Shown in pieces: positions 53,018-62,304 of a stretch of DNA of 64,000 nucleotides (its first letter is position 1; each line of letters begins with the position of its first letter). The notes beneath the pieces are model-generated. The model was not told where the DNA came from. It ran no database searches and saw only the letters and a program-made list of their open reading frames with translations. The position numbers were made by a program, and so were the translations under genes. Source of the stretch: Chryseobacterium vaccae (GTDB lineage: Bacteria; Bacteroidota; Bacteroidia; Flavobacteriales; Weeksellaceae); contig NZ_VSWH01000001.1 of the NCBI RefSeq assembly GCF_009602705.1, positions 2,976,001 to 3,040,000 on the forward strand. Direction: 5' to 3'.

Positions 53018-53070
53018 TACTGTTTTAGCATTTTTTTATAGAGGTTGCAATCAGGTCAAATTTTTCCTCG
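53018..53070 (-). promoter_or_regulatory. SAM-II-like riboswitch upstream of metK
   Basis: On the minus strand the leader has a GAGG/CCUC P1 stem (53041-53069). The conserved AUUUGA...AUUGCAACC core follows, then AUAAAAA...UGCUAAAACAG. This matches the SAM-II consensus as I remember it, including the GCUAAA element. A CUG in the loop can pair with CAG near 53020, forming the P2 pseudoknot. The promoter just upstream (53085-53117) places transcription start about 10 nt before P1. SAM binding would reduce translation or transcription of metK. Confidence 0.75.
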
Positions 53071-53084
53071 TTCATAAACGTCTG

Positions 53085-53117
53085 CAAATTTAAGTACTAT
53101 TTTTTTAATACTCAAAA
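53085..53117 (-). promoter_or_regulatory. Promoter of metK
   Basis: On the minus strand TTTG at 53113-53116 and TAAATTTG at 53085-53092 are 20 nt apart, a strong Bacteroidota promoter. The start site falls just before the riboswitch. Confidence 0.75.
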
Positions 53118-53180
53118 ATTTTGTTTACTAATTATATTTTTATTGAAATTACTGACTTATATCATTTTAAGTCTCCCCGA

Positions 53181-54131
53181 TTACTGTGGCTTGATGCTCA
53201 CAAATTCCTTGGGACTTTCATGATAATTCAACTTTAACTCCAATGAATTTTTAATGGAATGCGATAATTCATCAATGATTTTCTGCTTGAAAGTAGGCTT
53301 ATAATAAATAATGCTGATCTCTCTGTACGGGAAAGGTTTTTTGAATCTGAAAACATTTTTCTTCTGTTCTTCAGAGAGCTGGCTCAATGCCAATTCAGGC
53401 AGTATGCTGATTCCTCCCACCTTATCTACCATATGAACAAGAGTCTGGATGTTGGAAGCCAGGAAATCTAAGTTCTTAGGCTTTAATGTATTTTCTTTCA
53501 GATGGCAGATATTTTCAAACTGATTTCTAAGGCAGTTTCCTTCTTCAAGAAGCCATACTTTTTCCACATTCAGTTCTTCCGGAATAATATATGAATTTTT
53601 CTTGTTGGCTTCCGTATTAGAGCTGTAGATCATCAGTTCTTCATTGAACAGGAAGTCCTGGTAAAACTCATCAGCCGTATCATAAGGAGTAGAGATAATT
53701 CCCGCATCCAGTTCACCGGCTTTAAGAGCTTTGATAATATTATCTGTAGTCATTTCCTTTACATTCATCTGGATCTTTGGATTCGCCTCAAGAAATTTAA
53801 AAATCTCAGTTGGCAGAATGAAAGAAGAAACGGTAGGAATGATCCCTAAATTGATGGTTCCACCCAGAATATTATTTAAAAGATTAGCCTTATTTTTTAG
53901 TTCATTGACAGATTCTATTATTACCTTTGCCTGATCAATGATCTGAAGCCCTACATCAGTAGTACGGATCGGGTGAGTGGTTCTGTCGAAAACTTTTACA
54001 TCCAGTTCATCTTCAAATTTTTGTATCATTGCACTTAGTGTTGGCTGCGTAATAAAGCAGGCTTGAGCTGCTTTACCAAAATGTTTATACTTATCTACCG
54101 CGATAAGATACTCCAATTGCTGAATGTTCAT
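53181..54131 (-). CDS. oxyR: OxyR, hydrogen-peroxide-sensing LysR regulator
   Basis: The ATG at 54131 (MNIQQLEYLIAVDKY) is the start seen in LysR regulators; an ATG at 54173 would add 14 residues. The 316-residue protein has the N-terminal winged helix and a sensor domain with Cys200 in EEGNCLRNQ and Cys209 in ENICHL. Their spacing (8 residues) equals the redox pair Cys199/Cys208 of E. coli OxyR. It is divergent from the catalase gene, the classical OxyR target. Peroxide would oxidise the pair and activate catalase. Confidence 0.93.
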   Translation of the reverse strand: MNIQQLEYLIAVDKYKHFGKAAQACFITQPTLSAMIQKFEDELDVKVFDRTTHPIRTTDVGLQIIDQAKVIIESVNELKNKANLLNNILGGTINLGIIPTVSSFILPTEIFKFLEANPKIQMNVKEMTTDNIIKALKAGELDAGIISTPYDTADEFYQDFLFNEELMIYSSNTEANKKNSYIIPEELNVEKVWLLEEGNCLRNQFENICHLKENTLKPKNLDFLASNIQTLVHMVDKVGGISILPELALSQLSEEQKKNVFRFKKPFPYREISIIYYKPTFKQKIIDELSHSIKNSLELKLNYHESPKEFVSIKPQ

Positions 54132-54151
54132 CTGATTAATATTATCTATTA

Positions 54152-54180
54152 CAAAGATATGATGTTTTTGCAATCAGCAA
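54152..54180 (-). promoter_or_regulatory. Promoter of oxyR
   Basis: TTG at 54178-54180 and TATCTTTG at 54152-54159 (minus strand) are 18 nt apart. It overlaps the catalase promoter, so OxyR bound here could control both genes. Confidence 0.7.
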
Positions 54181-54201
54181 TCAAAAATTCAAGTAAATTT
54201 G
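54167..54201 (+). promoter_or_regulatory. Promoter of the catalase gene
   Basis: TTTG ending at 54170 and TAAATTTG at 54194-54201 are 23 nt apart, a slightly long spacer. The gene starts 62 bp downstream. The long spacer fits a promoter that needs an activator such as OxyR. Confidence 0.55.
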
Positions 54202-54263
54202 ATATTTAATACGTCTGTATATGACAGCATACAAGGGAAAACAATCATACAAATCATAACTAT

Positions 54264-55751
54264 ATGGATTCTAAAAAATTAACGCTAAGCAATGGCGCTC
54301 CTTATTTCGAACATCAGGACTCCCAGACGGTAGGTCCAAGAGGACCTGTACTTCTTCAGGATTTCATCCTTCAGGAAAATCTTGCACATTTCGTTAGGGA
54401 AAGAATCCCTGAAAGAATTGTACACGCCAAAGGAAGCGGAGCCTACGGAACATTCACCGTAACACACGATATAAGCCAGTATACCCGAGCTAAATTATTT
54501 TCAAAAGTAGGAAATTCATGCAGAATGTTTGCCCGCTTTTCGACAGTTGGAGGTGAAAAAGGAAGCGCAGATACGGCAAGAGATCCCAGAGGATTTGCCC
54601 TAAAATTTTACACTGAAGACGGGAACTGGGATCTTGTAGGAAACAATACGCCGGTATTTTTCATCAAGGATGCTAAAAAATTTCCGGATTTTATCCATAC
54701 TCAGAAAAGAGTTCCTAAAACCAATCTGAAAAGCGCCACGATGATGTGGGATTTCTGGAGCCTTAACCCAGAATCTCTGCACCAGGTTCTTATTTTAATG
54801 TCAGACAGAGGAACACCTCATGGCTACAGACATATGCATGGATTTGGATCGCATACTTTTTCGATGATTAACAGTCAAAACGAAAGAACATGGGTGAAAT
54901 TCCATTTTAAAACCAAGCAGGGCATCAAAAACTTTACGGATGCTGAAGCGGTAAAAATGGCAGGAGAAAATCCGGATTTTGCCCAGGAAGATCTTTGCAA
55001 TGCTATTGAAAACGGAGATTTTCCTAAATGGACTTTATACATTCAGGTAATGACGGAAGAACAGGCTAAAGATTTCAGATGGAATCCTTTCGACGTTACC
55101 AAAGTATGGTCACATGATGATTTCCCGTTGATTGAAGTAGGAGAAATGGAGCTGAATGAAGTTCCTGTCAATTATTTTGCCCATGTAGAACAGTCTACCT
55201 TTTCTCCAAGCAGCCTGATTGATGGAATCAGTTTTTCACCGGATAAAATGCTTCAGGGAAGATTATTCTCTTATCCTGACGCCCACAGATACAGAGTTGG
55301 AGTAAACGCTCATCAACTGGAAGTAAACCGCTGTCCTTTTGCTGTAAACAATTACCAAAGAGATGGGTTTATGGCAGATTCAAGCTACTATCAGGATAAA
55401 CCGAATTATCACCCAAATAGTTTTGATGACATTAAACCGGATCCGGCTTACAAAAACTATGAATATGAATTGGATAGCGCCCATGTAGCCTACTACAATC
55501 GAAATGAAAATGATGATGATCATTATACCCAGCCCGGACTTCTGTATACTAAAGCCATGAATGCTGAAGACAGGGAACATCTGATCAGCAATATCGTAGG
55601 AAGCATGAAGGCTATAGACGGCCCTAAGAGAGATGAAATCATCAACCGCCAGTTATGTCACTTTTTCAGGACAAATATTGAACTTGGCATGAAAGTGGCA
55701 TCACAGTTAAACATTAATATTGATGCAAATATGATGAATCACTCAAAGTGA
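54264..55751 (+). CDS. Catalase (small-subunit clade, haem)
   Basis: This 495-residue enzyme decomposes hydrogen peroxide. The catalytic His54 lies in RIVHAKGSGA, Asn127 in DLVGNNTPVFF and the haem-ligating Tyr in RLFSYPDAHRYR near 330. Length is that of a monofunctional clade 3 catalase. It is divergent from oxyR with 132 bp between the two starts, so OxyR control is expected. A hairpin terminator follows. Confidence 0.96.
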   Translation: MDSKKLTLSNGAPYFEHQDSQTVGPRGPVLLQDFILQENLAHFVRERIPERIVHAKGSGAYGTFTVTHDISQYTRAKLFSKVGNSCRMFARFSTVGGEKGSADTARDPRGFALKFYTEDGNWDLVGNNTPVFFIKDAKKFPDFIHTQKRVPKTNLKSATMMWDFWSLNPESLHQVLILMSDRGTPHGYRHMHGFGSHTFSMINSQNERTWVKFHFKTKQGIKNFTDAEAVKMAGENPDFAQEDLCNAIENGDFPKWTLYIQVMTEEQAKDFRWNPFDVTKVWSHDDFPLIEVGEMELNEVPVNYFAHVEQSTFSPSSLIDGISFSPDKMLQGRLFSYPDAHRYRVGVNAHQLEVNRCPFAVNNYQRDGFMADSSYYQDKPNYHPNSFDDIKPDPAYKNYEYELDSAHVAYYNRNENDDDHYTQPGLLYTKAMNAEDREHLISNIVGSMKAIDGPKRDEIINRQLCHFFRTNIELGMKVASQLNINIDANMMNHSK

Positions 55752-55774
55752 GTATTTTGAAAGATAAATCAATT

Positions 55775-55810
55775 AAAAGGAAAAAAAACTAACATTTTTT
55801 CCTTTTTTTT
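55775..55810 (+). terminator. Intrinsic terminator after catalase
   Basis: An A-rich arm AAAAGGAAAAAA at 55775-55786 pairs with TTTTTTCCTTTT at 55795-55806, followed by T4. It lies 24 bp past the stop. The stem is A/T-rich with only two G-C pairs, so it is a weaker example. Confidence 0.65.
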
Positions 55811-55855
55811 GTAAAAAATTCATAATTTGCAGAAAATAATATTTCAAAGTGGAAA

Positions 55856-56623
55856 ATGAGTTACGATAATATATTATTAAAAAAAGAGGACAAACTAGCT
55901 GTCATTACCATCAACAGACCTGAAAGTTTAAATGCTTTAAACGCAAAAACGATTCAGGAAATCAGTTCAGCAATGGACGAACTTAACGCAGATAATTCCT
56001 GTAGAGTAATTATTCTGACAGGAAGCGGAGAGAAATCATTTGTTGCCGGAGCTGACATTAAGGAATTCAGTGATTTTGGACAGGAAAAAGCCGAAGAACT
56101 GGCCAGAAATGGGCAAACTATCCTGTTTAACAAGATTGAAAATATGTCTAAGCCTGTAATTGCAGCTGTCAACGGCTTTGCATTAGGGGGAGGTTTAGAG
56201 CTTGCTATGGCGTGCCATATCAGATATGCATCGGAAAATGCCAGACTAGGGCTTCCAGAAGTAACTTTAGGATTGATTCCGGGTTACGGAGGGACTCAAA
56301 GGCTCCCGAAGCTTGTAGGAAAAGGTATTGCCAACGAAATGATCTTTTCAGCCAAAATGATCCCTGCTCAGAAAGCAAAAGAGATCGGACTGGTGAATGA
56401 AGTATACCCTATTGAAGAATTATTAACCAAAACAAAAGAATTAGCAGGAATCATTGCCAACAACTCACCAATGGCAATATCCAAGGCCATCCAGGCCGTA
56501 AACTTATCTGACACGGATAAAGGTTTTGAAACAGAGATTCAGTCTTTCGGAGAACTTTTTGATATGGCAGATAAGAAAGAAGGAGTTACCGCTTTCCTTG
56601 AGAAAAGAAAGCCTAACTTCTAA
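55856..56623 (+). CDS. Enoyl-CoA hydratase/isomerase family protein
   Basis: This 255-residue crotonase-fold enzyme hydrates 2-enoyl-CoA in beta-oxidation. Visible blocks are FVAGADIKEF (about 60-70), ALGGGLELAMACH with the first catalytic Glu, and GLPEVTLGLIPGYGGTQRL with the second. Length is typical. It has its own transcript after catalase; the dCMP deaminase gene follows 43 bp later. Confidence 0.93.
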   Translation: MSYDNILLKKEDKLAVITINRPESLNALNAKTIQEISSAMDELNADNSCRVIILTGSGEKSFVAGADIKEFSDFGQEKAEELARNGQTILFNKIENMSKPVIAAVNGFALGGGLELAMACHIRYASENARLGLPEVTLGLIPGYGGTQRLPKLVGKGIANEMIFSAKMIPAQKAKEIGLVNEVYPIEELLTKTKELAGIIANNSPMAISKAIQAVNLSDTDKGFETEIQSFGELFDMADKKEGVTAFLEKRKPNF

Positions 56624-56666
56624 AGATTTTTAATCCAAATTATTTCGAAAAAACTAATGCTGCGGT

Positions 56667-57089
56667 ATGAATAAGTTTGACAAAGCTTATCTAAAAATGG
56701 CCCAGGAATGGGCAAAACTATCCTACTGTAAGAGAAAACAGGTAGGAGCTCTTATCGTAAAAGATAGGATGATTATTTCAGATGGTTACAACGGAACTCC
56801 TTCTGGGTTTGAAAACTGCTGTGAAGATGAAGAGGGGAAAACACACTGGTATGTACTTCATGCGGAAGCCAATGCCATATTAAAGCTGGCCGCTTCCACT
56901 CAGTCTGCTCATGGTGCGACGTTATATTTAACACTTTCGCCGTGCAAAGAATGCAGCAAATTGATTCTGCAGGCAGGAATTACAAGACTTGTGTATATTA
57001 ATGAGTATTCGGACGACGACGGGATATCGTTCTTAAGAAACCATAACATTGAAATAGAACAAATATCGGACTGTGAACTAAAAAAATAA
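56667..57089 (+). CDS. Deoxycytidylate deaminase (ComEB-like)
   Basis: This 140-residue zinc enzyme converts dCMP to dUMP. The HAE motif is at 65-67 (VLHAEANAI) and the PCxxC zinc site at 92-96 (SPCKEC). Start MNKFDKAYLK and length match the family. It provides the dUMP precursor for thymidylate synthesis. The recombinase gene follows 6 bp later, so the two are likely an operon. Confidence 0.94.
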   Translation: MNKFDKAYLKMAQEWAKLSYCKRKQVGALIVKDRMIISDGYNGTPSGFENCCEDEEGKTHWYVLHAEANAILKLAASTQSAHGATLYLTLSPCKECSKLILQAGITRLVYINEYSDDDGISFLRNHNIEIEQISDCELKK

Positions 57090-57095
57090 GCACAA

Positions 57096-58010
57096 ATGAC
57101 TTGGGATGAAAAGATCAAAGATTTTGAAATATTTCTTCGTTTCGAAAGAAATTTTTCAGAAAACACGCTCGACGCCTATATTCGAGACATCAAAAAATTA
57201 AAAGATTACGCCATAGAGGATCTGGCAAACGTCGGTCCAGACTCTATAGGTTACGAAAATTTACAGGAGTATATTTTCAATCTTTCCAAACAAAAATTCA
57301 GTGAAAGATCTCAAGCCAGATGGATCTCTTCTATAAAAGCTTTCTTTAAGTTCTTGCTTGAAGATGAGTTCAGAGAAGATAATCCTGCGGCACTTCTTGA
57401 AGGTCCTAAACTGGGTTTGTATTTACCGGATACCTTAAGCCTGCAGGACATCAATAAGATCATTGCAGCTATTGAGATAAATACAGAACTAGGAAAGAGA
57501 AATCACTGCATCATAGAGGTACTTTATGGATGCGGGCTCCGTGTTTCTGAACTCATCGATCTTAAAATATCGAATATCAACTTCAAAGAACAGTATATCA
57601 AAGTAAACGGAAAAGGGAATAAAACCCGTTTTGTTCCTTTAGCTGATTATACTGCTGAACTTCTGGAGACCTATATTAAAGAGGTCCGTTCAAAAAGCAA
57701 GATCAACAAAAAGTATGAAGACACGCTGTTTCTGAACAGCCGTGGAACCTCTATGTCCAGGGTGATCGTATTTCTGATTATCAAGGAACTTACAGATAAA
57801 GCCGGGGTAAGCAAGAAAATATCTCCGCATACCTTCAGACATTCTTTTGCCACACACCTGCTTCAGAACGGTGCAGACCTTCGTTATATTCAGGAAATGC
57901 TGGGACATTCCAGTATTACCACTACGGAGATCTATACCCATTTGAAAACGGAAGAACTACGGGATGTTATCCTGAGTTATCACCCGAGAAATATTAATAT
58001 TACTCAATAA
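57096..58010 (+). CDS. xerD: Tyrosine recombinase XerD
   Basis: This 304-residue recombinase resolves chromosome dimers. The catalytic set is visible: Arg149 (GCGLRVSEL), Lys173 (NGKGNK), HxxR at 245-248 (HTFRHSF), His271 (LGHSSI) and nucleophile Tyr280 (EIYTH). The N-terminal SAM-like DNA-binding domain spans about 1-95. Length and the single copy are typical of XerD rather than an integrase. Confidence 0.93.
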   Translation: MTWDEKIKDFEIFLRFERNFSENTLDAYIRDIKKLKDYAIEDLANVGPDSIGYENLQEYIFNLSKQKFSERSQARWISSIKAFFKFLLEDEFREDNPAALLEGPKLGLYLPDTLSLQDINKIIAAIEINTELGKRNHCIIEVLYGCGLRVSELIDLKISNINFKEQYIKVNGKGNKTRFVPLADYTAELLETYIKEVRSKSKINKKYEDTLFLNSRGTSMSRVIVFLIIKELTDKAGVSKKISPHTFRHSFATHLLQNGADLRYIQEMLGHSSITTTEIYTHLKTEELRDVILSYHPRNINITQ

Positions 58011-58052
58011 AATGAAGTTCCATCTGCTCTTTGAAAAAACAATTATAAACAG

Positions 58053-58565
58053 ATGAAATTATTGAAATACTGCCCAAATTGCGGCAGAGAAAGTCTGCAT
58101 TGGGACGGCGAAAAGAAATGGAGCTGTCCCGAATGTAGTTTCACCCTCTACAACAATGTTGCAGGTGCCGTAGCCGTCGTCATTCGATGTGGAGACGAAA
58201 TTTATCTTACCCGGAGAAACAGAGACCCTAAAAAAGGAAAACTTGACCTCGCCGGAGGTTTTGTAGATCCGAAAGAAAGTGCGGAAGAAACCTGCCGGAG
58301 AGAACTTTTCGAAGAGCTACAGCTTGATGTAGATATTTCAAATTTAAAGTATATCACCAGCCTTCCTAATGTATATCAATACAAAGAAATTGATTACAAT
58401 ACGATTGATCTCTTTTATGAATATAATGTTGCTGAGAAGTTTGAGGTTAATCTCGAACTGTCAGAAATCTCAGAAGCTATCTGGATTCCTTTGAATCAAC
58501 TGAATCTTGATGATATTGCTTTTGATTCTCAGAAGAGATTTTTTGAAGATTATTTAAAGAAGTAA
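58053..58565 (+). CDS. NUDIX hydrolase with N-terminal zinc ribbon
   Basis: This 170-residue protein opens with a zinc ribbon (Cys7, Cys10, Cys25, Cys28). A NUDIX domain follows, with the box at 68-90 (GGFVDPKESAEET then RELFEEL). The G expected after EE is Gln, a minor deviation. The family hydrolyses nucleoside diphosphate derivatives such as NAD or ADP-ribose; the zinc ribbon recalls NudC, but the substrate is unknown. Confidence 0.9.
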   Translation: MKLLKYCPNCGRESLHWDGEKKWSCPECSFTLYNNVAGAVAVVIRCGDEIYLTRRNRDPKKGKLDLAGGFVDPKESAEETCRRELFEELQLDVDISNLKYITSLPNVYQYKEIDYNTIDLFYEYNVAEKFEVNLELSEISEAIWIPLNQLNLDDIAFDSQKRFFEDYLKK

Positions 58566-58578
58566 TTTTATACTATAT

Positions 58579-58606
58579 ATCCCCTTAGAAAATCTTAGGG
58601 GATTTT
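58579..58606 (+). terminator. Intrinsic terminator after the NUDIX gene
   Basis: ATCCCCT-t-AGA pairs with TCT-t-AGGGGAT around a 3-nt loop, followed by TTTT. It ends the recombinase-NUDIX run. Confidence 0.75.
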
Positions 58607-58661
58607 ATTATGGGTAATGTGGTCAAAAATAGTTGGTATTTTTCAGAAAATAAATGGTAAA

Positions 58662-59120
58662 TCAATAGGTTTTTGATTTCAGCATTTCCTCAAAATAGTT
58701 GATAAGCAGTGTTCTTTCTGCTTCTGAAAGGTTAGCTTCTTTGTGATAGACAATATAGCCCGGCATTGGCATTGTTTTACTCTGAATGGTCTGAATAGAT
58801 TTATTGAGCATATTTTCTTTCAGATCTTTATTATAAGTATCCCAGACAGAGAAATTAAGATGTTCCCTGCCTTCATTGATATGGCTTTTTACCGACCATG
58901 AAACCGGAGCAATGTAAGCATATTTGGGATAAACTGTTTCATTGGAATGACAGTCATAGCAGGCTCCTTTTATCAAAGTTTTGATTTTCTCCGGTGCCTT
59001 TTTAGCATCTACAAAATTCACGGCAGCATCTACGGGTTTGTTTACCTTATCTACCGGAATAAACTGAACCATTGCAAAAACAACCAGTATCCAGAATATA
59101 ACTTTCTTTGCCGTCTTCAT
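58662..59120 (-). CDS. Exported haem-binding domain protein (cytochrome c-like)
   Basis: This 152-residue protein has an N-terminal membrane anchor (about 6-22) and the CxxCH haem attachment motif at 54-58 (ACYDCHSNET). A distal region ends in YEEML. It matches the Haem_bd domain found in small Bacteroidota cytochromes. Electron transfer in the periplasm is the likely role. It starts 4 bp after the stop of the upstream lipoprotein gene, so they are co-transcribed. Confidence 0.9.
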   Translation of the reverse strand: MKTAKKVIFWILVVFAMVQFIPVDKVNKPVDAAVNFVDAKKAPEKIKTLIKGACYDCHSNETVYPKYAYIAPVSWSVKSHINEGREHLNFSVWDTYNKDLKENMLNKSIQTIQSKTMPMPGYIVYHKEANLSEAERTLLINYFEEMLKSKTY

Positions 59121-59124
59121 TTCT

Positions 59125-60879
59125 TTATTTTACTGGTGTCAGCACCGCATTTTCCGATTTCAATTCTTTATTCACTTCTTTCTGTATAGTTTCTTTAGGT
59201 GTTTCTGTTGAAGAAGGTACAGCATTCTGCGCAGGAGTATTTCCTTTTGGGTTATCCAAGGTCCTTGTATCTTTCAGATCCCAGTCTTCTCTGGTTTCCC
59301 ACAATGCTCTTACGACTGCTTTCTTGTAGAAAATATAAGAATCTTCAGCAAAAGTTTCCGTGGTAAAATCGGCTTCATCCCAGTATTTATTTCTATTATT
59401 GTCTACCAGGATCCTTACGATATACTCGTCGGGTTTCAGAATATCAAATTTGATCTTATCTCCCGTTATATATTTTGAATAAATTACCTTTTCGGAGGAA
59501 TCTAAAAGCTGGATCCAGTAATTGGTTGTTGGTGCATTAGTGAGCGTAAATTCAAGGCTTCCAAAATCTTCAACTTTACCCACTTCAAAATCGAAACCTT
59601 TAGACTGTGTATTTTTAGCATAGAAAGATGATACTGTCTCTTTCGGAATGATAAGCTGGTATTTTTTCCCGCTCACAAAATCTGATTGAATATGAATCTC
59701 ATATGGGTTGGTTTCCGATATTTTTGCAGTGAACTCCTGAGTGGTAATGCTGTCTTTTTTCAGGCTCCATTTTTCAGGGTTGATCTTATCAATAATATAA
59801 GCCGATCTGACAATGAAATCTGAATTCGGGGGCAGAGAAGCACCTCCGTTATCAAGATCCATCGCATTCTTTTTATTGTATTTATAAAATACAGAAACTG
59901 TATCTTGTTTAACGCCTATATCATAGCTGAATTTAAGATTGTCTGTTCCGGTCTGCCCTAGTCCATTTTTCTCAGCATCAAACCAGATTCTGACAGAATC
60001 AGACTTAGGGCGATGCGTAACTTTAATATCTTGAAGTTTTTCATTAACGGAAAGAACTTTTACTTCATCAGGATTTCCAGTGAAAGTCATTAAGATCCCT
60101 CCCGGAATTTCTTTCATTTCCTGATATTTCAGTGGCTTTTTGGAAGGATAAATTTTCATATTGAGACCTGAAATCGATTTCTCAACATCAATAGGTTCTT
60201 TCTGAAATCCTATTTTCTCTTTTCCGGGATCGTAAACAGAATTCCCGTTTTCATCATCAAAAGCAATGATTTTATATTTTCCCGGCGAAAGATAGTTGAG
60301 CTCATAATATCCGTCGTCATCAACTTTTGTTATATAATAAGGCTTTTGTCTGTAATTGATGGTATCTTTTACCTGATAAAGGCCAACAACAAGCTTATTT
60401 TCGTTGGTTTCTGTTTTCTTTTTGATGGCTGTGGCATCACTAATTACCCCACTCACATACAGATCATCCAGCTTCTCTCCTGTGGAGAATGCAAAATTAA
60501 AATAACGCAGAATGTTGGCTTCATTATTATCCGTAATAGAGTTTCCGAAATTGAAGTTATACGTTGTATTGGCCTGCAAAGTATCTTCCCATTGAATCAA
60601 TATAAATTTGTTTGCAATATTGGACGGAAGGATTCTTTTTATATTTTTGATCGGCGGGGAAATGATCAGGTTTTTATTAATATCCTTAAGACTTATATAT
60701 TCATCAAAATCCAGCCGAAGCTCCCGGATATCTCTTTTTACATTAACTCTGGTGGTATCAATATTTGAGCTTAAAAATTTCGGAGCCAGGGTATCTTTCG
60801 GACCTCCTACAGGGGAACCTACTCTTGCACAGGAGAATGCAAGAATACAGATGACGAATAAAAAAAGAAGTCTTTTCAT
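59125..60879 (-). CDS. Large lipoprotein with Ig-like (Big_5) domain
   Basis: This 584-residue protein has a lipoprotein signal with FSCARVG and Cys at residue 17, then SPVGGPKDT. Residues about 30-130 form an SbsA-type Ig-like domain (ELRLDFDEYISLKD). A carboxypeptidase-like repeat (YYELNYLSPGKYKIIAF) follows. No enzyme motif is seen. Such proteins are common in Bacteroidota and are thought to be surface structural components. Likely one operon with the haem-binding gene. Confidence 0.87.
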   Translation of the reverse strand: MKRLLFLFVICILAFSCARVGSPVGGPKDTLAPKFLSSNIDTTRVNVKRDIRELRLDFDEYISLKDINKNLIISPPIKNIKRILPSNIANKFILIQWEDTLQANTTYNFNFGNSITDNNEANILRYFNFAFSTGEKLDDLYVSGVISDATAIKKKTETNENKLVVGLYQVKDTINYRQKPYYITKVDDDGYYELNYLSPGKYKIIAFDDENGNSVYDPGKEKIGFQKEPIDVEKSISGLNMKIYPSKKPLKYQEMKEIPGGILMTFTGNPDEVKVLSVNEKLQDIKVTHRPKSDSVRIWFDAEKNGLGQTGTDNLKFSYDIGVKQDTVSVFYKYNKKNAMDLDNGGASLPPNSDFIVRSAYIIDKINPEKWSLKKDSITTQEFTAKISETNPYEIHIQSDFVSGKKYQLIIPKETVSSFYAKNTQSKGFDFEVGKVEDFGSLEFTLTNAPTTNYWIQLLDSSEKVIYSKYITGDKIKFDILKPDEYIVRILVDNNRNKYWDEADFTTETFAEDSYIFYKKAVVRALWETREDWDLKDTRTLDNPKGNTPAQNAVPSSTETPKETIQKEVNKELKSENAVLTPVK

Positions 60880-60904
60880 GAATATATTTAAGCAAAATTA
60901 AACA

Positions 60905-62167
60905 TTATTCTCCATAAACTTCATGTCCTGCTTCTAAAGTATCTTTATTATCATTCATCACGCTGTGAAGTTTGTCTTTCTGAACCGGGAAATCTTCAAA
61001 TAATCCTGACAGTGCAAGAGCTGTATATACTTTGTTTGAATATTTGTTTCCTATCGCCACAATGGTCACTTTTGATTTTAACAAATGGGCAAAAACGGAA
61101 TTGGTACCGTGCCACCAACCATTGTGATAGGTTAACTTTTCACCATTATCGAAAATCTTCATTCTGAAACCAAGACCGTAATTATTCATTCCGGCTTTTT
61201 CATTGCTGTAAGGTGTAAAGATCATCTGCATCAGTTCCGGTTTCAGGAAATCTTTTGAATACATAGCTTTTGAAAAGTTATAAAGATCTCTTGGCGTGGT
61301 ATACACATTCTTATCTCCATAAATAAGATCCAGACGGTCTAAAGGATAAAGCCTGTTTGCTCCGTAATAGAAAGACTGTGAAGCAGTAGGAATATCTTTT
61401 TCCTGAAAGATGAAGCTGTTATTCATTTTTAAAGGAGTAAAGACCATTTCTTTCATCGCCTGCGGGAAAGGAGTTTTTGTTACTTTCTCAATGAGCAGGG
61501 CCAGCATGGCAAAGTTGGTATTACAGTACATAAAGCCGGTATCTGTATCTCTTGCCATATCAGGCTTGTATTTGATAATCATATCCAGAATATCCTGATT
61601 GGTAAGAAATGTTTTTGAAAGTTCAGCAGGAGCCGGCTGTATTTTTGTAATAAAATATTCGTATTTCGGAAGACCGCTTCTTTGGTCCAGCAATGTCTGT
61701 ACAGTTACATTAGGATAAGGAAAACCTGGAAAATATTGGGTAAGATGATCTGAAAGCTTAATTTTCCCGGCTTCTACCAGTTTCATCATCGCCATAGCCG
61801 TAAGTGTTTTTGAAACAGATGCTACGTGCAGGGGTGTATTCTTATCAATCGGCATCTGGTTTCCTTCTCTTCCGAAACCTCTGTAATTTTCATACAAGAT
61901 CTCATCTCCTTTTGCTACCAGAATTCCACCGCTCAAATCACTTCCCTCCCAGATCTTTTTATAATACTGGTCAATATACCCAACCAATGATTGTTTATCT
62001 GAAAGCTGTCCGTCCGCCTCCGTAAAAACGTTATCCAGATCTACATTTCCATAGTTCGGAAGATTGGTTGTGCTTACTGCTGAAATCTCTTTGGATTCAG
62101 ATTTTTTATTGCAGGAAAACAGGGATAAAAAAACAATTAAAATAAGTATACAATTGCGCGTCTTCAT
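60905..62167 (-). CDS. Serine hydrolase of the beta-lactamase family (lipoprotein)
   Basis: I choose the ATG at 62167 because it gives a clean lipoprotein signal with SLFSCN (Cys19); an ATG at 62176 would add three residues. The 420-residue protein has SVSK at about 117-120 (nucleophile Ser), YCN at about 214-216 and HNGWWHG, the three motifs of class C-like beta-lactamase/DD-peptidase-fold enzymes. The substrate is unknown; antibiotic resistance should not be assumed. Confidence 0.9.
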   Translation of the reverse strand: MKTRNCILILIVFLSLFSCNKKSESKEISAVSTTNLPNYGNVDLDNVFTEADGQLSDKQSLVGYIDQYYKKIWEGSDLSGGILVAKGDEILYENYRGFGREGNQMPIDKNTPLHVASVSKTLTAMAMMKLVEAGKIKLSDHLTQYFPGFPYPNVTVQTLLDQRSGLPKYEYFITKIQPAPAELSKTFLTNQDILDMIIKYKPDMARDTDTGFMYCNTNFAMLALLIEKVTKTPFPQAMKEMVFTPLKMNNSFIFQEKDIPTASQSFYYGANRLYPLDRLDLIYGDKNVYTTPRDLYNFSKAMYSKDFLKPELMQMIFTPYSNEKAGMNNYGLGFRMKIFDNGEKLTYHNGWWHGTNSVFAHLLKSKVTIVAIGNKYSNKVYTALALSGLFEDFPVQKDKLHSVMNDNKDTLEAGHEVYGE

Positions 62168-62304
62168 GTGGTTCAAAAATGAGCGGCAATTTAATAAAAC
62201 TGTAAAAAAAATATTGGATATGAAAGGGATATTATGAATTATTTAACATTGTCACAGAATAAAAAGCCAAAAACATAAAATCAGGCCACACTCTTTTGTT
62301 TTCA

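Noticed and set aside
60905..62167. Beta-lactamase resistance gene
   Set aside because: SxxK and YxN motifs are also present in many serine hydrolases that are not resistance enzymes; nothing in the context supports resistance.
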